64,000 nucleotides of DNA from Loripinus fragilis (GCA_964019695.1 OZ026524.1:26390164-26454163); one strand, 5' to 3'; shown: positions 12,549 through 24,073, counted from the stretch's first letter. Made by a program: numbers and translations. The notes: generated from the letters alone by a model not told the origin.

Positions 12549-12763
12549 AGTGATTTTTCAACCTGCACATCATGCATCTTTTTCTCATATTTTTTTTCTC
12601 TGGGATGCAAAGTATTTATTTCAGCGAGTCCCAGGATGCAATGGTATTGCAGACTTGTCATGAAAAATAGTGTTCTGGACTCATAATATTGCAGTTGGGC
12701 TCATAGATATGGGAAACAGTGAGTCTCAGGACCCATAAACCCAAAATTGTAAATGAATCACTG
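12549..12763 (-). repeat. Left arm of a ~1.4-kb inverted-repeat structure
   Basis: About 215 bp, the reverse complement of 13720-13924 at roughly 80-85% identity by eye. Shared words include AGTGATTCATTTACAATTTT, GGGTCCTGRGACTC, GACAAGTCTGCAATAC and AAAAGATGCA. The arms point at each other across a spacer of about 950 bp. Confidence 0.88.
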
Positions 12764-13719
12764 TATCATATTACCGAAAAAAACATGCGATATTATATAT
12801 CCTGCTGATTTGAGCCAGAATTTGATCTCATGAATATTCAAAACCGGTAACATTGTCATTTTTTACCTCTAATGGGTGTAGGTCAGTTTTAGGGAAATTG
12901 ATTATCTAGTTGAAAATATCAATATCTTCACAAAACGACGCTGCTATTTAATCTACATACATTTTTTTTTCTAAACAAAAATACACTTAGACAATTTCAA
13001 AGGATTCGAAGGTCAGAAATGCCTAAGGTCATGGCCTCATATCATGGCACCATGGGGCCAATATATTGTGTATCACTACCTCATGTCCTGCGTGATATTA
13101 CTGAAGAAACTTAAATTCATAACAATAAATATCTAAAAACAAGAAGACTAAGCATTTGATTTACATACCAACTGAACTAGAGTAGCCAAAGTTTGGTGCC
13201 ATGACCCGGATAAAGTGTAACAGAGACTGGTCAGAGGTATCTACATGAACAAGTGAGCTCCAGAAACGATGTTGTATGCCTAGAATACGCAGCCAGCTAG
13301 ACTATAAATATTGCTCACTGATGAAAAACAGCAACTGTTTTACAGAACAGAATGAAAGAGATGATTTTAGCATTGGATTAGCTATAACTTTGTGACAAAG
13401 TGAACAATTAGTTCATTTTAACCAATGGATTTGACAGAGAGTAAATTTTGTGAACCGAATTTTAATGAGGCTTGCAATTTTGATATCATAAATATAAGGT
13501 CCGTCCCCCGTATGAATGACTTGTCATTAGATGTCTCTACTGTAGGAATTAACACTCTTAAATAATAATGTAAGGCTAGCATAATATAAAGGATAGCATT
13601 GGTTATATGTTGTTTTAGCGTGTTAAGTAGAGTTGTTACCATATTGTATCATTTTAGTAAATAAGTATTGTGTAAGCACTTCATTAAATAAGATTTATGC
13701 AACTTACTATTAAAGTTCA
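12764..13719. other. Spacer between the two inverted arms
   Basis: About 950 bp of AT-rich sequence. The longest frame (minus strand, 13418-13642) shows no transposase or other motif. If this is one element, it is non-autonomous. Confidence 0.5.
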
Positions 13720-13924
13720 CAGTGATTCATTTACAATTTTGGGCTTATGGGTCCTGGGACTCGCTGTTTCCAATAACAATGAGTCCCAACTGCAAACTTA
13801 TGAGTCCCAAACACTATTTTTAATGACAAGTCTGCAATACTAATGCATCCCGAGACTCGCTGGGACTCGCAGAAATAAAAACTTATGCGCAAAAGATGCA
13901 GGATGCGCAGGTAACAAAATCACT
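13720..13924 (+). repeat. Right arm of the ~1.4-kb inverted-repeat structure
   Basis: Partner of 12549-12763 in opposite orientation. It starts CAGTGATTCATTTACAATTT at the inner end and finishes with GATGCAGGATGCGCAGG. Confidence 0.88.
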
Positions 13925-14079
13925 GAGTTCAGTGTTATTTTATGAATAGGGGAAAATACTGAATATATCAACTTCTTCCAATGGTAATCCAAACTTAGTA
14001 TGTTTTACACTGAAAGAAGCTGATCATGCTACTGAAGATTTCAACTATACTTAAAGATATGAGGCCCACCAGGGGGGTC

Positions 14080-14250
14080 TGTGCTCCCTTGATCCCTGAA
14101 AATAATGAATTGATCTCACCGTCTCCCTGCAAATAGTGTCCTCGTCTCCCTAAAAGTATTTGCCTTCGCTCCCCAAATCCCTAAAAATAGTTCAGCTTCT
14201 CCCCAAATCCCCCAAAATATAAGCCAATTCTCCCTTAAATGTATGTATCC
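14080..14250. repeat. CTCCC-rich minisatellite, unit ~30 bp
   Basis: Degenerate units of CTCCCCAAATCCCTAAAAAT type, about six in number. A second stretch of the same repeat lies at 15085-15210 in the same orientation. Confidence 0.8.
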
Positions 14251-15084
14251 TTCCGTAGAATTAAAATCACATACTTAAAAACTATGAAGCTATATAAGAG
14301 CGCATCACTATATGATCACCTAATGTTTTGTCTTATACATGTAAAGACAGGTCTTTGCCATGGGATATATGACAAATAAAAGCCATGGAATGCACGACAT
14401 ATAATTAATTTCAATGAAATGCATTATATATGGCTCAAAGTATGAGGCCATCCATAAAATGTTGTTGCTGTACCTGGTGGAGTAGGCTTGGAAGTTTAGA
14501 GACATACCATTTGGTTTTCTTTTTGGGAACAGGGGCTGATTTTTACCAACAGCTTAAACTTTCTAGACACACCTTAGTGAAAGCATTTAACGATCAAAAG
14601 TCGTTTCTACAATTGCTTATTAGTGCCTATATGCTTGTTCAACTTCAGTTAAATCAAGTAAGTATATATCTGATAAGCATTCTTCAACAAAACCTTTAAA
14701 AAGGGCTAATGACCTAAAAAGATAATAACATAGCAGGTGTGTTGGTGGCCCCGTAAAATTGTGTAGTCACACTGTTGTTAGGGGGGTCCGGTGGCATGCT
14801 CCTCCGGAAATTTTTTTGACTAAAATGGTGTGATATGGTACAATCTGGGGGCGTCCCAAAGCATGTTGTTACCAAACTAATAATCAACAATTTTAGGGGA
14901 AAAATAAAAAAGAAAACTTAGTTGCCATATTTTTCTCTCCAATCAATCTTGAAGAGCATGTTAGTAGGAAAATAAATAGATCTAGAATTTACAGGGGGGG
15001 GGGGGGGGGCTAGCCCCCCAGAAGCAGAAGAAAATTTTTAAAAAATCAAACAAAATGGAGGCTTTCCTTATTTTTTTTTTTTGC
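14251..15084. other. Segment between two blocks of the CTCCC repeat
   Basis: It contains a G-rich run (14994-15010), GGTGGCATGCTCCTCCGG near 14790 and frames of 60-89 residues without motifs. It may be an insertion that split one minisatellite, but no end repeats or target duplication are visible. Confidence 0.4.
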
Positions 15085-15210
15085 TTTTTAGCAAGGCTCC
15101 CTATATCCCCAAAATTATGAGCTTGCTCCCTAGCTCCCCTAAAATAATGACCTGTGCTCCCCAGCTCCCTGAAAATAAATAGCTATTCTCCCCAGATCCC
15201 CAAAACCCCT
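15085..15210. repeat. CTCCC-rich minisatellite, second block
   Basis: Units such as GCTCCCTAGCTCCCCTAAAA and GCTCCCCAGCTCCCTGAAAA, the same family as 14080-14250. Confidence 0.8.
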
Positions 15211-15359
15211 GGGGGGCGCCAGATATCGAAATGACTCACTCAATATTTATATACTTATTTTGACCAAATCGCAAGTCAGATACATCCATTATATCCCCCT
15301 GAACTTCTGGCTGTTCAATAGAGCAATTCTTTGATACTCAATACCCCTTTTTATAGCAG

Positions 15360-15880
15360 CGCTTTACTGGATTTGGGTTGTCCATCATGCCATCCATCCG
15401 TCAGTCCCTCCGTCATTCCGTCTGTCCAAATTGTGTTCCCTCCAATGTCTTTGAGAACAAATTGATAGACTTTTGTATATATTTTGATCTCGACAAAATC
15501 TAGGTTGGGATGGTTACGCATCTTTTTTTCAAACATTTGTCATTGAATTATGGCCCTTCAATGATGAACTTCCTTTCCGACCAATCATTTCAATATCTTG
15601 AAAATAAATGACAGAATTTCACCAAATTGTATACATGCATTCATATTGACTAGATATAGATTGTGATCGTTACCTGTCATTTTTCGTAAATTTGTAGAGA
15701 GAAGAGAGAGCTGGTTGCTTTGCGTAATTTGTCTTCCTGGTGTCTCGTGATGGTTGAGCGACTCGTTTCTGCTCAGTATCTTGAGAACAGAATTATATAC
15801 ATTCATTTTGACTAGATCTAGGTTGGGGTTTGGTACCTGTCATTTTTGGCTTATTTGTTACAGATTTATGGTCCTTTATT
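15360..15880. repeat. Dispersed tandem repeat interrupted by a 65-bp module
   Basis: Two or three diverged units share TATCTTGARAAYA, ATATACATTCAT, TTGACTAGATMTAG and ACCTGTCATTTTT. The first is preceded by CATCCATCCGTCAGTCCCTC. Between two units, 15702-15766 is a foreign 65-bp stretch nearly identical to 10039-10105. Confidence 0.75.
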
Positions 15881-16494
15881 GATGTCAGAATTTTGTTTCC
15901 ACCCATTATCTTTTAGAACTTGGACTTTTTAAACTGTCTGCATGAAAAGCGCTGCAGCGGAGCTATAGTCAGATTCTATGTCAGTTCTAGTTGGATTCTG
16001 ACTGGTCCATAAAATGGCATACGTATGATAAATGGAATATTTTGAATTTAGGGCGAAAATTTGAGAGTAAACTACATCAAATAAAGTGCCTTGGCAGCTG
16101 TCTATTCTAAGGGTGTTTGTTCATTTTTACCTTAAAATTATGCGCGTGTGTCTGTTCTTTTTTTATTTGGTCTCTATTTTATTATATCGTTCGAAGTGTC
16201 TTTTCTAGGGCCTAATAAAAAAATTAAATATGTTTCGAGTAACCAGATCTTAAAATTTTACGTAGGGTAGGCAAACAAAAAAAATGAGAGGGGGGGTCAT
16301 TTTGAAAGGCATTTCGCCTTTAAAAATGCAAAAACATACAATGTTTCCAGAAAACCAAAATAAATCTAGGGTTTACCAGTAAATTAAGGTAGGGTGGTGT
16401 TACCCTAAACACTGGTATTTTCATTTGGCCTAGGTTTGCTTTCATAAGGGAAAGAGCCTTGGATGGAAATGTTACTAACTCCCTATCTTATGGT

Positions 16495-16698
16495 AGGGAG
16501 CGCAGTGGCTCAATGGTAGAGTGCTTGACTCGAGACCGAGGGGCCGCGGGTTCGAGCCTCACCGGCGTCACTGTGTTGTGGTCCTTGAGCAAGACACATT
16601 TATCCTAGCTTAGTACTGGATTAACCCAGGAAGACCAGTCCCCGTTTGACTGAAATATTGTTGATGGGACGTAAAGAATCAAATCAAACAAAAACAAA
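16495..16698 (+). mobile_element. tRNA-derived SINE (family 1), full length
   Basis: The head has an A box (TGGCTCAATGGTAGAG) and a B box (GGTTCGAGCCT), so RNA polymerase III promoter elements are in place. The body carries CCTTGAGCAAGACACATTTA. The tail is TTGTTGATGGGACGTAAAGA then ATCAAATC. It is bounded by a perfect 12-bp target duplication CTATCTTATGGT at 16483-16494 and 16699-16710. Related copies lie at 56308-56514 and 58549-58750, and a diverged one at 5397. Confidence 0.96.
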
Positions 16699-16734
16699 CT
16701 ATCTTATGGTGTAAATATTTCACAACTTATTCAT

Positions 16735-17935
16735 TTTTGGCAGAATGGAATTGTTTGAACAACTGTGATAGAGGGCAATATAAGAAACATGGCACATGAT
16801 GGATTTGATTGAAGAGAACCATTGTGTATAATAATTTTGAATATAACGTTGTGTATTGTGTAAAGATTTCTATTTTTAGCTTTTGTGGCCATTTTGTTTG
16901 GCAGAGTAGAACCGTTTGTGCAATTTTGGTAGAGGGAATTAATTATGAATAACACTTTAGTGAAATTTGCTTTGAAATTGGGTCTGGAGTTAAGGAGGAA
17001 ATGTCGTTTAAAGACATTTATATTTCAAGCTATGGTCTCCAATTTGTTCATCAGAGCAATTGTGGTAAAGGGTCTGATGAGGAACAGTTGTGTGAAATTA
17101 TTTTGAATTTGGGCCAATAGTTCTGGAGATGTCGTTTAAAGGTTTTTGTCTATTTTAAGCTCTGGTGGCCAGCGGGCCCATTTGGGCAATTTTGGTTGGC
17201 GGAGCAGAACCGTTTTGGTACTATTGGTAGATGGCCTTACGGGAAAAATTTGTGTGAAATCATGTTGGATTTGTGAAATATGTTCAGGAGGAGATGTCCT
17301 TTAAAGCTATTTCTCATCTGTGGCTCTGCTGGTCCTTTTGTTTAGCAGAGTGGAACTATTTGTGCAATTTTGGTAGAGGGCGGTATGAGGAACACTTCTG
17401 TGAAACTACATATATTTTGAGTTTGGACCAGTAGATCAGTAGGAAATGTCGTTTAAATATATTTCTTAATTACAGCTCTGCCAGCCCTTTTTTAGCGTAG
17501 CAGAACCATTTGGGCAGTTTTGGTAGAGGGCATTATGAGGAACATTTCGTTGATATTGTTTTGAATTCGGACCAGTTATTCAAGAAGGGACCTCGTTCAA
17601 AATATTTCTTATCTACAGCTCTAGTGGACCATCTGTTCGTCAGAGTGGAATCGTTTGGGCACCTTTGGTCAGTGATTTAATTTGAGATTTAAGGAAGCTA
17701 CCTTTTCCTTCACATTTGGGAAAATATTTTATTAAAATTGGGAAAATAAGAGGTAAAATACATGAAATTGGTAAAATAAAGGCCATTTTTGGATTGGGAT
17801 TGACTCTCATATAAGGCCTTAAAAATGGCCAAATAAAATCAATGTTGGTAGAAGGCTTTAAGAGGAAAATTTGTGGGAAGTTATTTTTAATTTGGCACAG
17901 TGGTTAAGGAGGAGATGTCTTTAAGAAAACGTTCA
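16735..17935 (+). repeat. ~150-bp degenerate tandem repeat
   Basis: Units share GCAGAGTGGAACCRTTTGTG, CAATTTTGGTAGAGGGC, ATGAGGAACA-TTGTGTGAAA, TTTGAATTTGGRCCAG and GGAGATGTCGTTTAAAG. About six copies occur in various states of decay, and a further pair lies at 24955-25275. It is non-coding. Confidence 0.85.
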
Positions 17936-18059
17936 CTCTCGACCAATGCTGGACGCTCGACGAAGATGGATCACAAAAGCTCACCGACGTTTGTTGATTG
18001 TGCACAATGTCATCATTTATGATTTATTATAATAAGTATGTAGGCTTTCATAAACATCA

Positions 18060-18400
18060 CAACATGTTGCATACTTTATTGCTAAACACTGAAACCGTCT
18101 GTCCGTCCTCTGTCAGCATCTCCTCTGAAACCACTGGGCCAATTGAACTCAATTTTCATATGTAGACTCCTTAGGATGGTCTCACATGACCAAGATGGCC
18201 GCCACGCCCATATATGATAAAACAACTTAAACAATCTTCTCTGGAACCAGAAGATCGATGTGCTTGGGACTTAATATTATATGTAGCATTGGGGATATGG
18301 GGCCTACCATGTGTATTTAAATGATGGTCTAAGGTTGACCTTGATCTACTAAAGGTTAAGGTCAAATTTGTTTCATAATGCATTTAAATTGGAAAGTTTT
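18060..18400 (+). repeat. Dispersed repeat, related to 54000-54420
   Basis: GTAGCATTGGGGATATGGGG and CATGACCAAGATGGCCGCCA reappear in inverted, diverged form at 54000-54420. Partial relatives lie at 23640-23780 and 33476-33520. TGACCTTGA near 18336 is an exact extended nuclear-receptor half-site. Confidence 0.75.
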
Positions 18401-19269
18401 TGAAAAGTTGATTTTTTGGCTGCTTGCAGCCGTTTGATATTGCTTTATCTTTCTAAATTTCAACCAATCGGGAATAGACAGAAATTGCATATAGCATGTA
18501 TAAGAGCACCTGCTAGAATATGAAAAAAATCATTGGTTGATTACTAGACTGTCCATACAATTTCACTCTGGGTGACAACACTCACTGAAAATAACTTCAA
18601 AGTCTAGAGATCTATACAGAATGAAGCAGCCACTTTTCTTCTCAGACAAATGTCAACGAAACAGAAGTATAATTCTATTTTTAGACAAATCTATTCATTG
18701 CAGGTCACTGTTGGAAAATATAATTACGTCATGAAAATACATCATTTTCAGTAAAACTTTCTTACCCCTATGAGTAATCCAATAATTTCATATCAGTAGT
18801 TAAATTGCCATCTGCAAACCAGCAAGTTAAAGCGGCCGTTCTTTAAAAGGGAATTTTCTTAATTGCACCAAAGTAGTGATTTTGTATTAGTGCCCTGTAT
18901 TGGTTTATAAGTAAGTAAGTTTATTTCTACTTTAGCCATAACATGGTCATGTGTAGTTTATACAGTATCTCAATACATAAATACAAAATTCATATGCTTA
19001 GCCGAAGGTCATTGGTGTACTAACCCCCAAATTGACAATCACAAAAGGTTTAGCCTGTATTGCAAAACAACATGAACCCTGGTCTAAAAGCTCACTTAGG
19101 ATCAGTCCGATCAGGGACCACACTGTTTGCTTCGATTATCAAATTAAGTAAAGTGCCTTCAAACATGTATATATCCAATACATATCTGTCATATCTACAG
19201 TAACAAATGACAATTTCAGTACAAAAATATTATTGGCATGATAAGGATTGACATTTGATATGTGAACAT
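18401..19269. other. Unassigned stretch
   Basis: No gene. AAGTAAGTTTATTTCTACTT at 18910 also occurs near 7210, perhaps a shared retroelement tail. GATCAGGGACCACACTGTTT near 19110 is a half-copy of the palindromic MITE core described at 28463. Confidence 0.45.
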
Positions 19270-19453
19270 GACTCCGGTTAAGAGTGCGTAACGGAAATTT
19301 AATTTTCCTATTAATCAACCAAAACATGTTATGGGTACTCAAAAGAACCGTCTCAATGAGACGGTTCCTTTGAGCACCCAAAACACAAGTTAAAACTGAT
19401 GGGTAAGAAAATATTTCCAATTTTACTCTGAAATCCTTGTTCATCCAAACCTA
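19270..19453 (+). mobile_element. Palindromic MITE, family 1, copy at 19.3 kb
   Basis: The core AAGAACCGTCTCAATGAGAC reads back as its own complement (19343-19370). Outer words include GGTTAAGAGTGCGTAA and GATGGGTAAGAAAATATT. It shares its structure with copies near 23.9, 33.7, 41.6, 44.8, 48.6, 54.7 and 57.6 kb. It is non-coding and abuts the 3' end of the LINE. Confidence 0.85.
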
Positions 19454-20179
19454 TGTGCGAACACACAAGCTTTTCGTACTCAGTGCAACCATCTCTATGA
19501 GATTTTCCAATGGGCAGAAAAGCAAATGTTTCCCAATATAATTATGATGGACAACTGAATATCCACGGCCATGCATATGATGCCATCTACAATTTAGTGG
19601 GTTCAAATGGCTACATCGCCTCCAACAATTCAGAAAAACAGTAAGTGGGAGATACACATATGACAAAAAACATGAAAACATAACATATATAAATGTTGTG
19701 CCTATTGACCATTTCTAATCTTAAAAGCCTTGAAAATATATAATGAAAGATTACTTAATATTCTCTTATTTGTAGCTGACATTAATTCCTTTAGTTTTAA
19801 TATATTAGGTCTTTTCTAAATGATACTTTTTTATATACTGATTTCTTAAATCGTTATATAAGCTACACTGTAACAAAAATGAAATTCATCCTCAAGTTTG
19901 TTACATGTTATACATTTCCTTTCATCTATGGGTATTCTATTTGACCTAGCCCATCTTCCTACCTCAATTTCTAATCTATGTGATAAGGTACTTAATTTTG
20001 TCATAGCAACTCTAAATTTTTTACCTTAACAAAATCCAAGTAAAACTGATGTTCAAAAGAAGAAAATAATGAATAATAGTTAGCTCGGCTTGATTCTGCA
20101 AGTCTGCTGGTCCATCCTTGGGAAAAATTATCTAATAACCTTTGTTTTAAAACACATAAAAACACATTCTTATTTCCAA
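19446..20179 (-). pseudogene. LINE C-terminal region and 3' UTR
   Basis: Continuation of the LINE ORF beyond the 279-bp insertion. About 60 codons from 20179 downward read NVFLCVLKQRLLDNF and RLAESSRANYYSLFSSFEHQ. After a frameshift, ERKCITCNKLEDEFHF near 19890-19925 preserves a Cys-x2-Cys...His zinc-knuckle typical of the C-terminus of many LINE proteins. RPNILKLKELM follows. Coding similarity fades near 19715, and the remainder is probably 3' UTR. Frameshifts and stops make it a relic. Confidence 0.82.
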
Positions 20180-20458
20180 GTAAGTAAGGGTGCAAAGATC
20201 AGGAATCGAAACAATCAAGTACCACACTTGACCCAGGTTAACAATGGGAAAGGGACAAACTCACAGTAGACACCACAAGCGAGAGCCAAGAGGTCAGCCC
20301 TTTCCCAGCAGGTGACCACAATGCACATATAAACAGACGCGCACAAAGACATAACAAACACAAGACAGAACAAAAACATAAAAGATCCACAAAAGAAGTA
20401 CCGCCTTGGAAGGGTCAGTAAAATATTTTACTGGAGGGCTTAAACCGGTTTAATGGCG
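20180..20458 (-). mobile_element. 279-bp short repeat inserted in the LINE ORF, copy 2
   Basis: This repeat matches 12198-12480. It interrupts the LINE exactly where the codons for VNQG and GNKNVFL should join, so its ends can be read to the base. CCAA at 20176-20179 and again at 20459-20462 is the apparent target duplication. One end is GTAAGTAAGGG (a TTAC-type tail on the minus strand), the other CGGTTTAATGGCG. There is no visible tRNA head and no coding capacity. It could be a SINE with an unusual head, or a fragment of a larger element. Confidence 0.93.
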
Positions 20459-22852
20459 CCAACCCCTGATTCACCCAAACTTCATAAAACCCCAGTGTTA
20501 ATGGTAATTGCTTAACTCTAGATGCCCAATTTAGACAATTTGGCTTATTTTCAATATCTTTCATCATTAGTTGGTAAGCTAGTTTGATATATTTGTTTTC
20601 CTCTGCTTCTAATATTTTAAACAAAAAATTTACAACTGAAAAAAATACCTTGTTTTGTAATGGTGCCCTACCCGACTCTCCATACACAAAATCATTCTGA
20701 CTTGACCTTTTTATCCCTAAAAGCTTCTTACAAAACTGCAGGTGCACTCTCTCCTGTTGTACAGGTTTTGAAAATCCCCAAATTTCTCCCCCATACGTCA
20801 AAATGGGAGTAATTAATTTGTCAAAAAGCTCCAAAGTATGCTTAGGAGAGATGTCAGTAAATTTATATAGATACTGGTTTAATTTAAATATTGCTTTGAG
20901 AGCTTGTCCTGATAAGGGTTTGTGAGTTTCAATTAAAGAACCACCAGTCGAAAAAGAAATGCCAAGATGGACAAACTTATTTACAATTTCTATCATTCCC
21001 CATTGAAAAGTAAAAGATAAGTTTCTTGGTAAAATACCCCCTTTTCGAAAAACCATTACCTTTGTTTTATCAATTTTTACAGTTAATTTCCATTTTTGAC
21101 AGTAATCACTTAGTAAATCTAAACCTTTCTGCAAACCCTCACTAGTATTTGAAAATATAACAATATCGTCCGCATACAAAAGTAGATATAGTTTTAGCAT
21201 GCCTATATCAATACCTTCATCACCTTTTTGGATCAATTCTTTTTCTAAGTCATTAATGTACATGCTAAATAAAAAGGGAGGTAAGCACTCCCCTTGCCTT
21301 ACCCCTATATGACGGACAAACTCACAACTAAAATTATTTTTAAACTTAACTCTACTTTTATTACTTTTGTACATTGATAGAATTATATTCAGAATCTTAC
21401 CTCTAATCCCACTTTCTATCAACTTAAACCAAAGAACATCCCTAACAACAAAATCAAATGCTTTTTTAAAATCAATGAATGCTAAGTATAACTTTTTATT
21501 GTTATTTAAACAGTGTGTAATTAGACTATGCAATACAAATATATTATCCAAGAATCTCATGCCTTTTCTAAAGCCAGCTTGTGCCTCAACATAAACATGG
21601 TAAGTTTCGGCCCAGTCATTTAATCTGGTGTTATGAATATTAGTAAAAAGCTTACCTATTACACTAAGAAGAGTGATGCCCCTGTAATTCTCAACATTCT
21701 CAACATTCCCTTTTGTGTATAGGGACAATGTATCCCTCACCCCATGCATCCGGGAAAATACCTGAATCAAATATTTTATTAAAAAGTACATGTAAATATT
21801 CAATTAAACCGTTTATACCATATTTAAGAAATTCATTTAAAAACAGATCTGGGCCGGAATTTTTACCACGCTTCAAAGACTGTATTTCTTTTCTTATTTC
21901 ACTTTGACTAATTTCAACATCCAACTCCTGAAACATTATATCTAATTCACCATTTACATATCTCTCATTATAAAACAAAATATCATCATCTGCTTGAAAA
22001 AAGTGCTGCCAGGATTGTTAATTGCCCTAAAATAATCAGCAAAATGCTGTGATGTTAATTTCTTGGGTGAATTTGACGGGCAAAGATTCTTCAGCAATTT
22101 CCAATAATTTTTTTGCATTTTCATATCATGCCTTTTCTAATTTTTGAGTTTCTGTTTTCCTGAAATCATACCTGCTTTTTCTTAATACCTTCTTATAATC
22201 TGATCTGGCCTGTACCATATTTTCCCTACATACATCATTTTGTTTATTTGCGCGATACACACTTAAAGATTTATAAAATACATTTCTTTTAAACTTACAA
22301 TCTTCATTAAACCATGGCTGGTTGCCCTCAACAACTAAAAAATCATTATTGTTTTTACTAGAAGTGTTTTTCTTGAACAATGGTGCACAAATAGTTTTAA
22401 CTGTATCCTGGAACAGTCCCGCATTTTCTTTTATGTCTACATTTTCAGTCAAAAAAACATTTCTAAGTTTTCGAAGGTCAGAACGCACACTTTCAGAATC
22501 TAAAGCGTTTTGAAATGCCTCGACATAATCATTATTCCACACATATTTATATGGGAGGGATGATGTTATGCCAGAATCAGAATCACTACTCGCATTGTTT
22601 GCATGTAGACACAAAGAAAAATTTACAATACAGTGGTCACTCAAAATATTTGGGTCATCAACATTAAAACTATCAACTAACGAAATTATATGTGGACTAG
22701 CGATAACATAATCAACCAAACTACGCCCAGCGCCACCCACATACGCACACTTCCCAATATCCCCATCGACTCCAGCCCTGCCATTTAGTATCCTCATGCC
22801 AGTTTGTTTGCTAAAATCTAGTAATTCCGACCCGAACCTGTTAAACCCCCCC
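20459..22852 (-). pseudogene. 5'-truncated LINE: endonuclease end plus reverse transcriptase
   Basis: A non-LTR retrotransposon ORF in three frame-shifted blocks. Block one (about 22845-22126) is the C-terminal part of an AP-type endonuclease, with GRSLVDYVIAS and the terminal ILSDHC catalytic motif. Block two (about 21978-21700) holds RT fingers such as KRGKNSGPDLFLNEFLKYGI. Block three (21803-20463) has the RT core: YRGITLLSVIGKLF, motif A LAFIDFKKAFDFV, motif B GVRQGECLPPFLF, motif C YADDIVIF, then WKLTVKIDKTKVMVF. The active-site residues survive, but frameshifts near 22126 and 21710, stops, and loss of the 5' end make it inactive. At 20459 it is broken by the 279-bp repeat and resumes at 20179. 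The 5' break at 22852 coincides with the end of the fold-back element. The LINE clade is uncertain. Confidence 0.95.
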
Positions 22853-23310
22853 GTTCATGATAGACAAAAATGTGGAAAGGCGGAGTTACGCAATAGAAGA
22901 CGCAGCAACGCATTAGAAAGGCGTTATAACACAAAAAGCATACTACTTACGCATTTCCAAAGGCGTAAAGTCACCTTTCAAAAGGTATATAATTCGCGAA
23001 AAAATGCGTAATAACGCCTTTAAGGGGCATACTAAAGCAAACAATGGTGTAATTACGACTTTCAAAAGGCGTAATACGCCTTTTAAAAAGTGTACAAGAG
23101 CGAAAAAAGACGTTATTACGCCTTTCAAAAAGCGTACTTATGCCTTTCAAAATGCGTTTGAATGCAAAAAGGGCGTTTTAACACCTTCTCTTGCGTTACT
23201 ACGCATTTGAATTCGCGTAACTACGCCTGTTTTGTTTCTACGCCTTTTTGGCATTTCCTGTGCGTTTCTGTGCCTTCTTTGGCATTACTACGCCTTTCCA
23301 TATCATGAAC
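22853..23310. mobile_element. Fold-back element with TTACGCCTTT words
   Basis: It starts GTTCATGATA and, after a short gap, has GGAAAGGCG. It ends CGCCTTTCCATATCATGAAC, the inverse. Inside, at least fifteen copies of AAGGCGTA or ACGCCTTT and related TTACGC or GCGTTA words stand in both orientations, so the element can fold back on itself at many points. No transposase is encoded. The two small frames here are shadows. Confidence 0.85.
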
Positions 23311-23882
23311 CTATTAGGCAACCCATGCAATAATTAAAACACGATACTCACTGTTTCAATTGTATACTTTGCCAAAGTCGGATAACCCTGTGTAACAAAC
23401 AGCACTGAATGCATATAAAACAAATTCTACAATTGAAATGCAGCCGAATATCTTTTTTAAAGATATTTCTTGTTTCAATTACTGCTGAAGCCAAATGCAT
23501 TGTACAGTACATACTAAATATGGTTAATATAATACGACACTTACATAGATAAGCACCTAAGGTCAAGGTTGACTTTTGACTTTTCATCAAAGACCGCCCA
23601 TGTTGGACTGTAAACTGACACTGTAAACTGACTGTGTGTGGTCTAAGTCACATGACTAAAATGACTGTCATGCCCATATCAAACATTTTCTTCTCCAGAA
23701 CCATAAATTCAACGACTCTGAGTTTTTGGCATGTAGCATCAAAGTAAGTGTTGGTTCTACAATGTATGATTACTTTAAACAATATTTTATTAAAAATGCA
23801 AAGCATGAGCCAATAATACATCATGGCAGGATTTGAAAACAAGCGTTAACGCTTATACCAATCATCTCCTCAATGTATCCAC
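23311..23882. other. Mostly unassigned, with a repeat fragment
   Basis: GTCACATGACTAAAATGACT near 23647 belongs to the 18.1/54.2-kb repeat family. TTTAAACAATATTTTATTAA near 23771 resembles the LINE tail near 60937. No gene. Confidence 0.45.
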
Positions 23883-24072
23883 AGGTTTAGATCAGCAAAA
23901 ATGTTCAGCGTAAATTATAAATATTTTCTTACCTGTTTTGGGTACTCAAAAGAAACGTCTTTTTGTGAAACGTCTCTTTGAATCGGTTCTTTTGAGTACC
24001 CACAACATATGATTCGGTTGAGAAATAAGAAAAATACATTTCTGTTACAAGTACGCACTCTTAACTAAAGGC
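23883..24072 (-). mobile_element. Palindromic MITE, family 1, copy at 23.9 kb
   Basis: It has GGTTTAGATCAGCAAAAATG at one end and CGCACTCTTAACTAAAGGCC at the other. The palindrome is degraded in this copy (AAAGAAACGTC...GGTTCTTTTGAG). Orientation is opposite to the 19.3-kb copy. Confidence 0.8.
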
Positions 24073-24073
24073 C

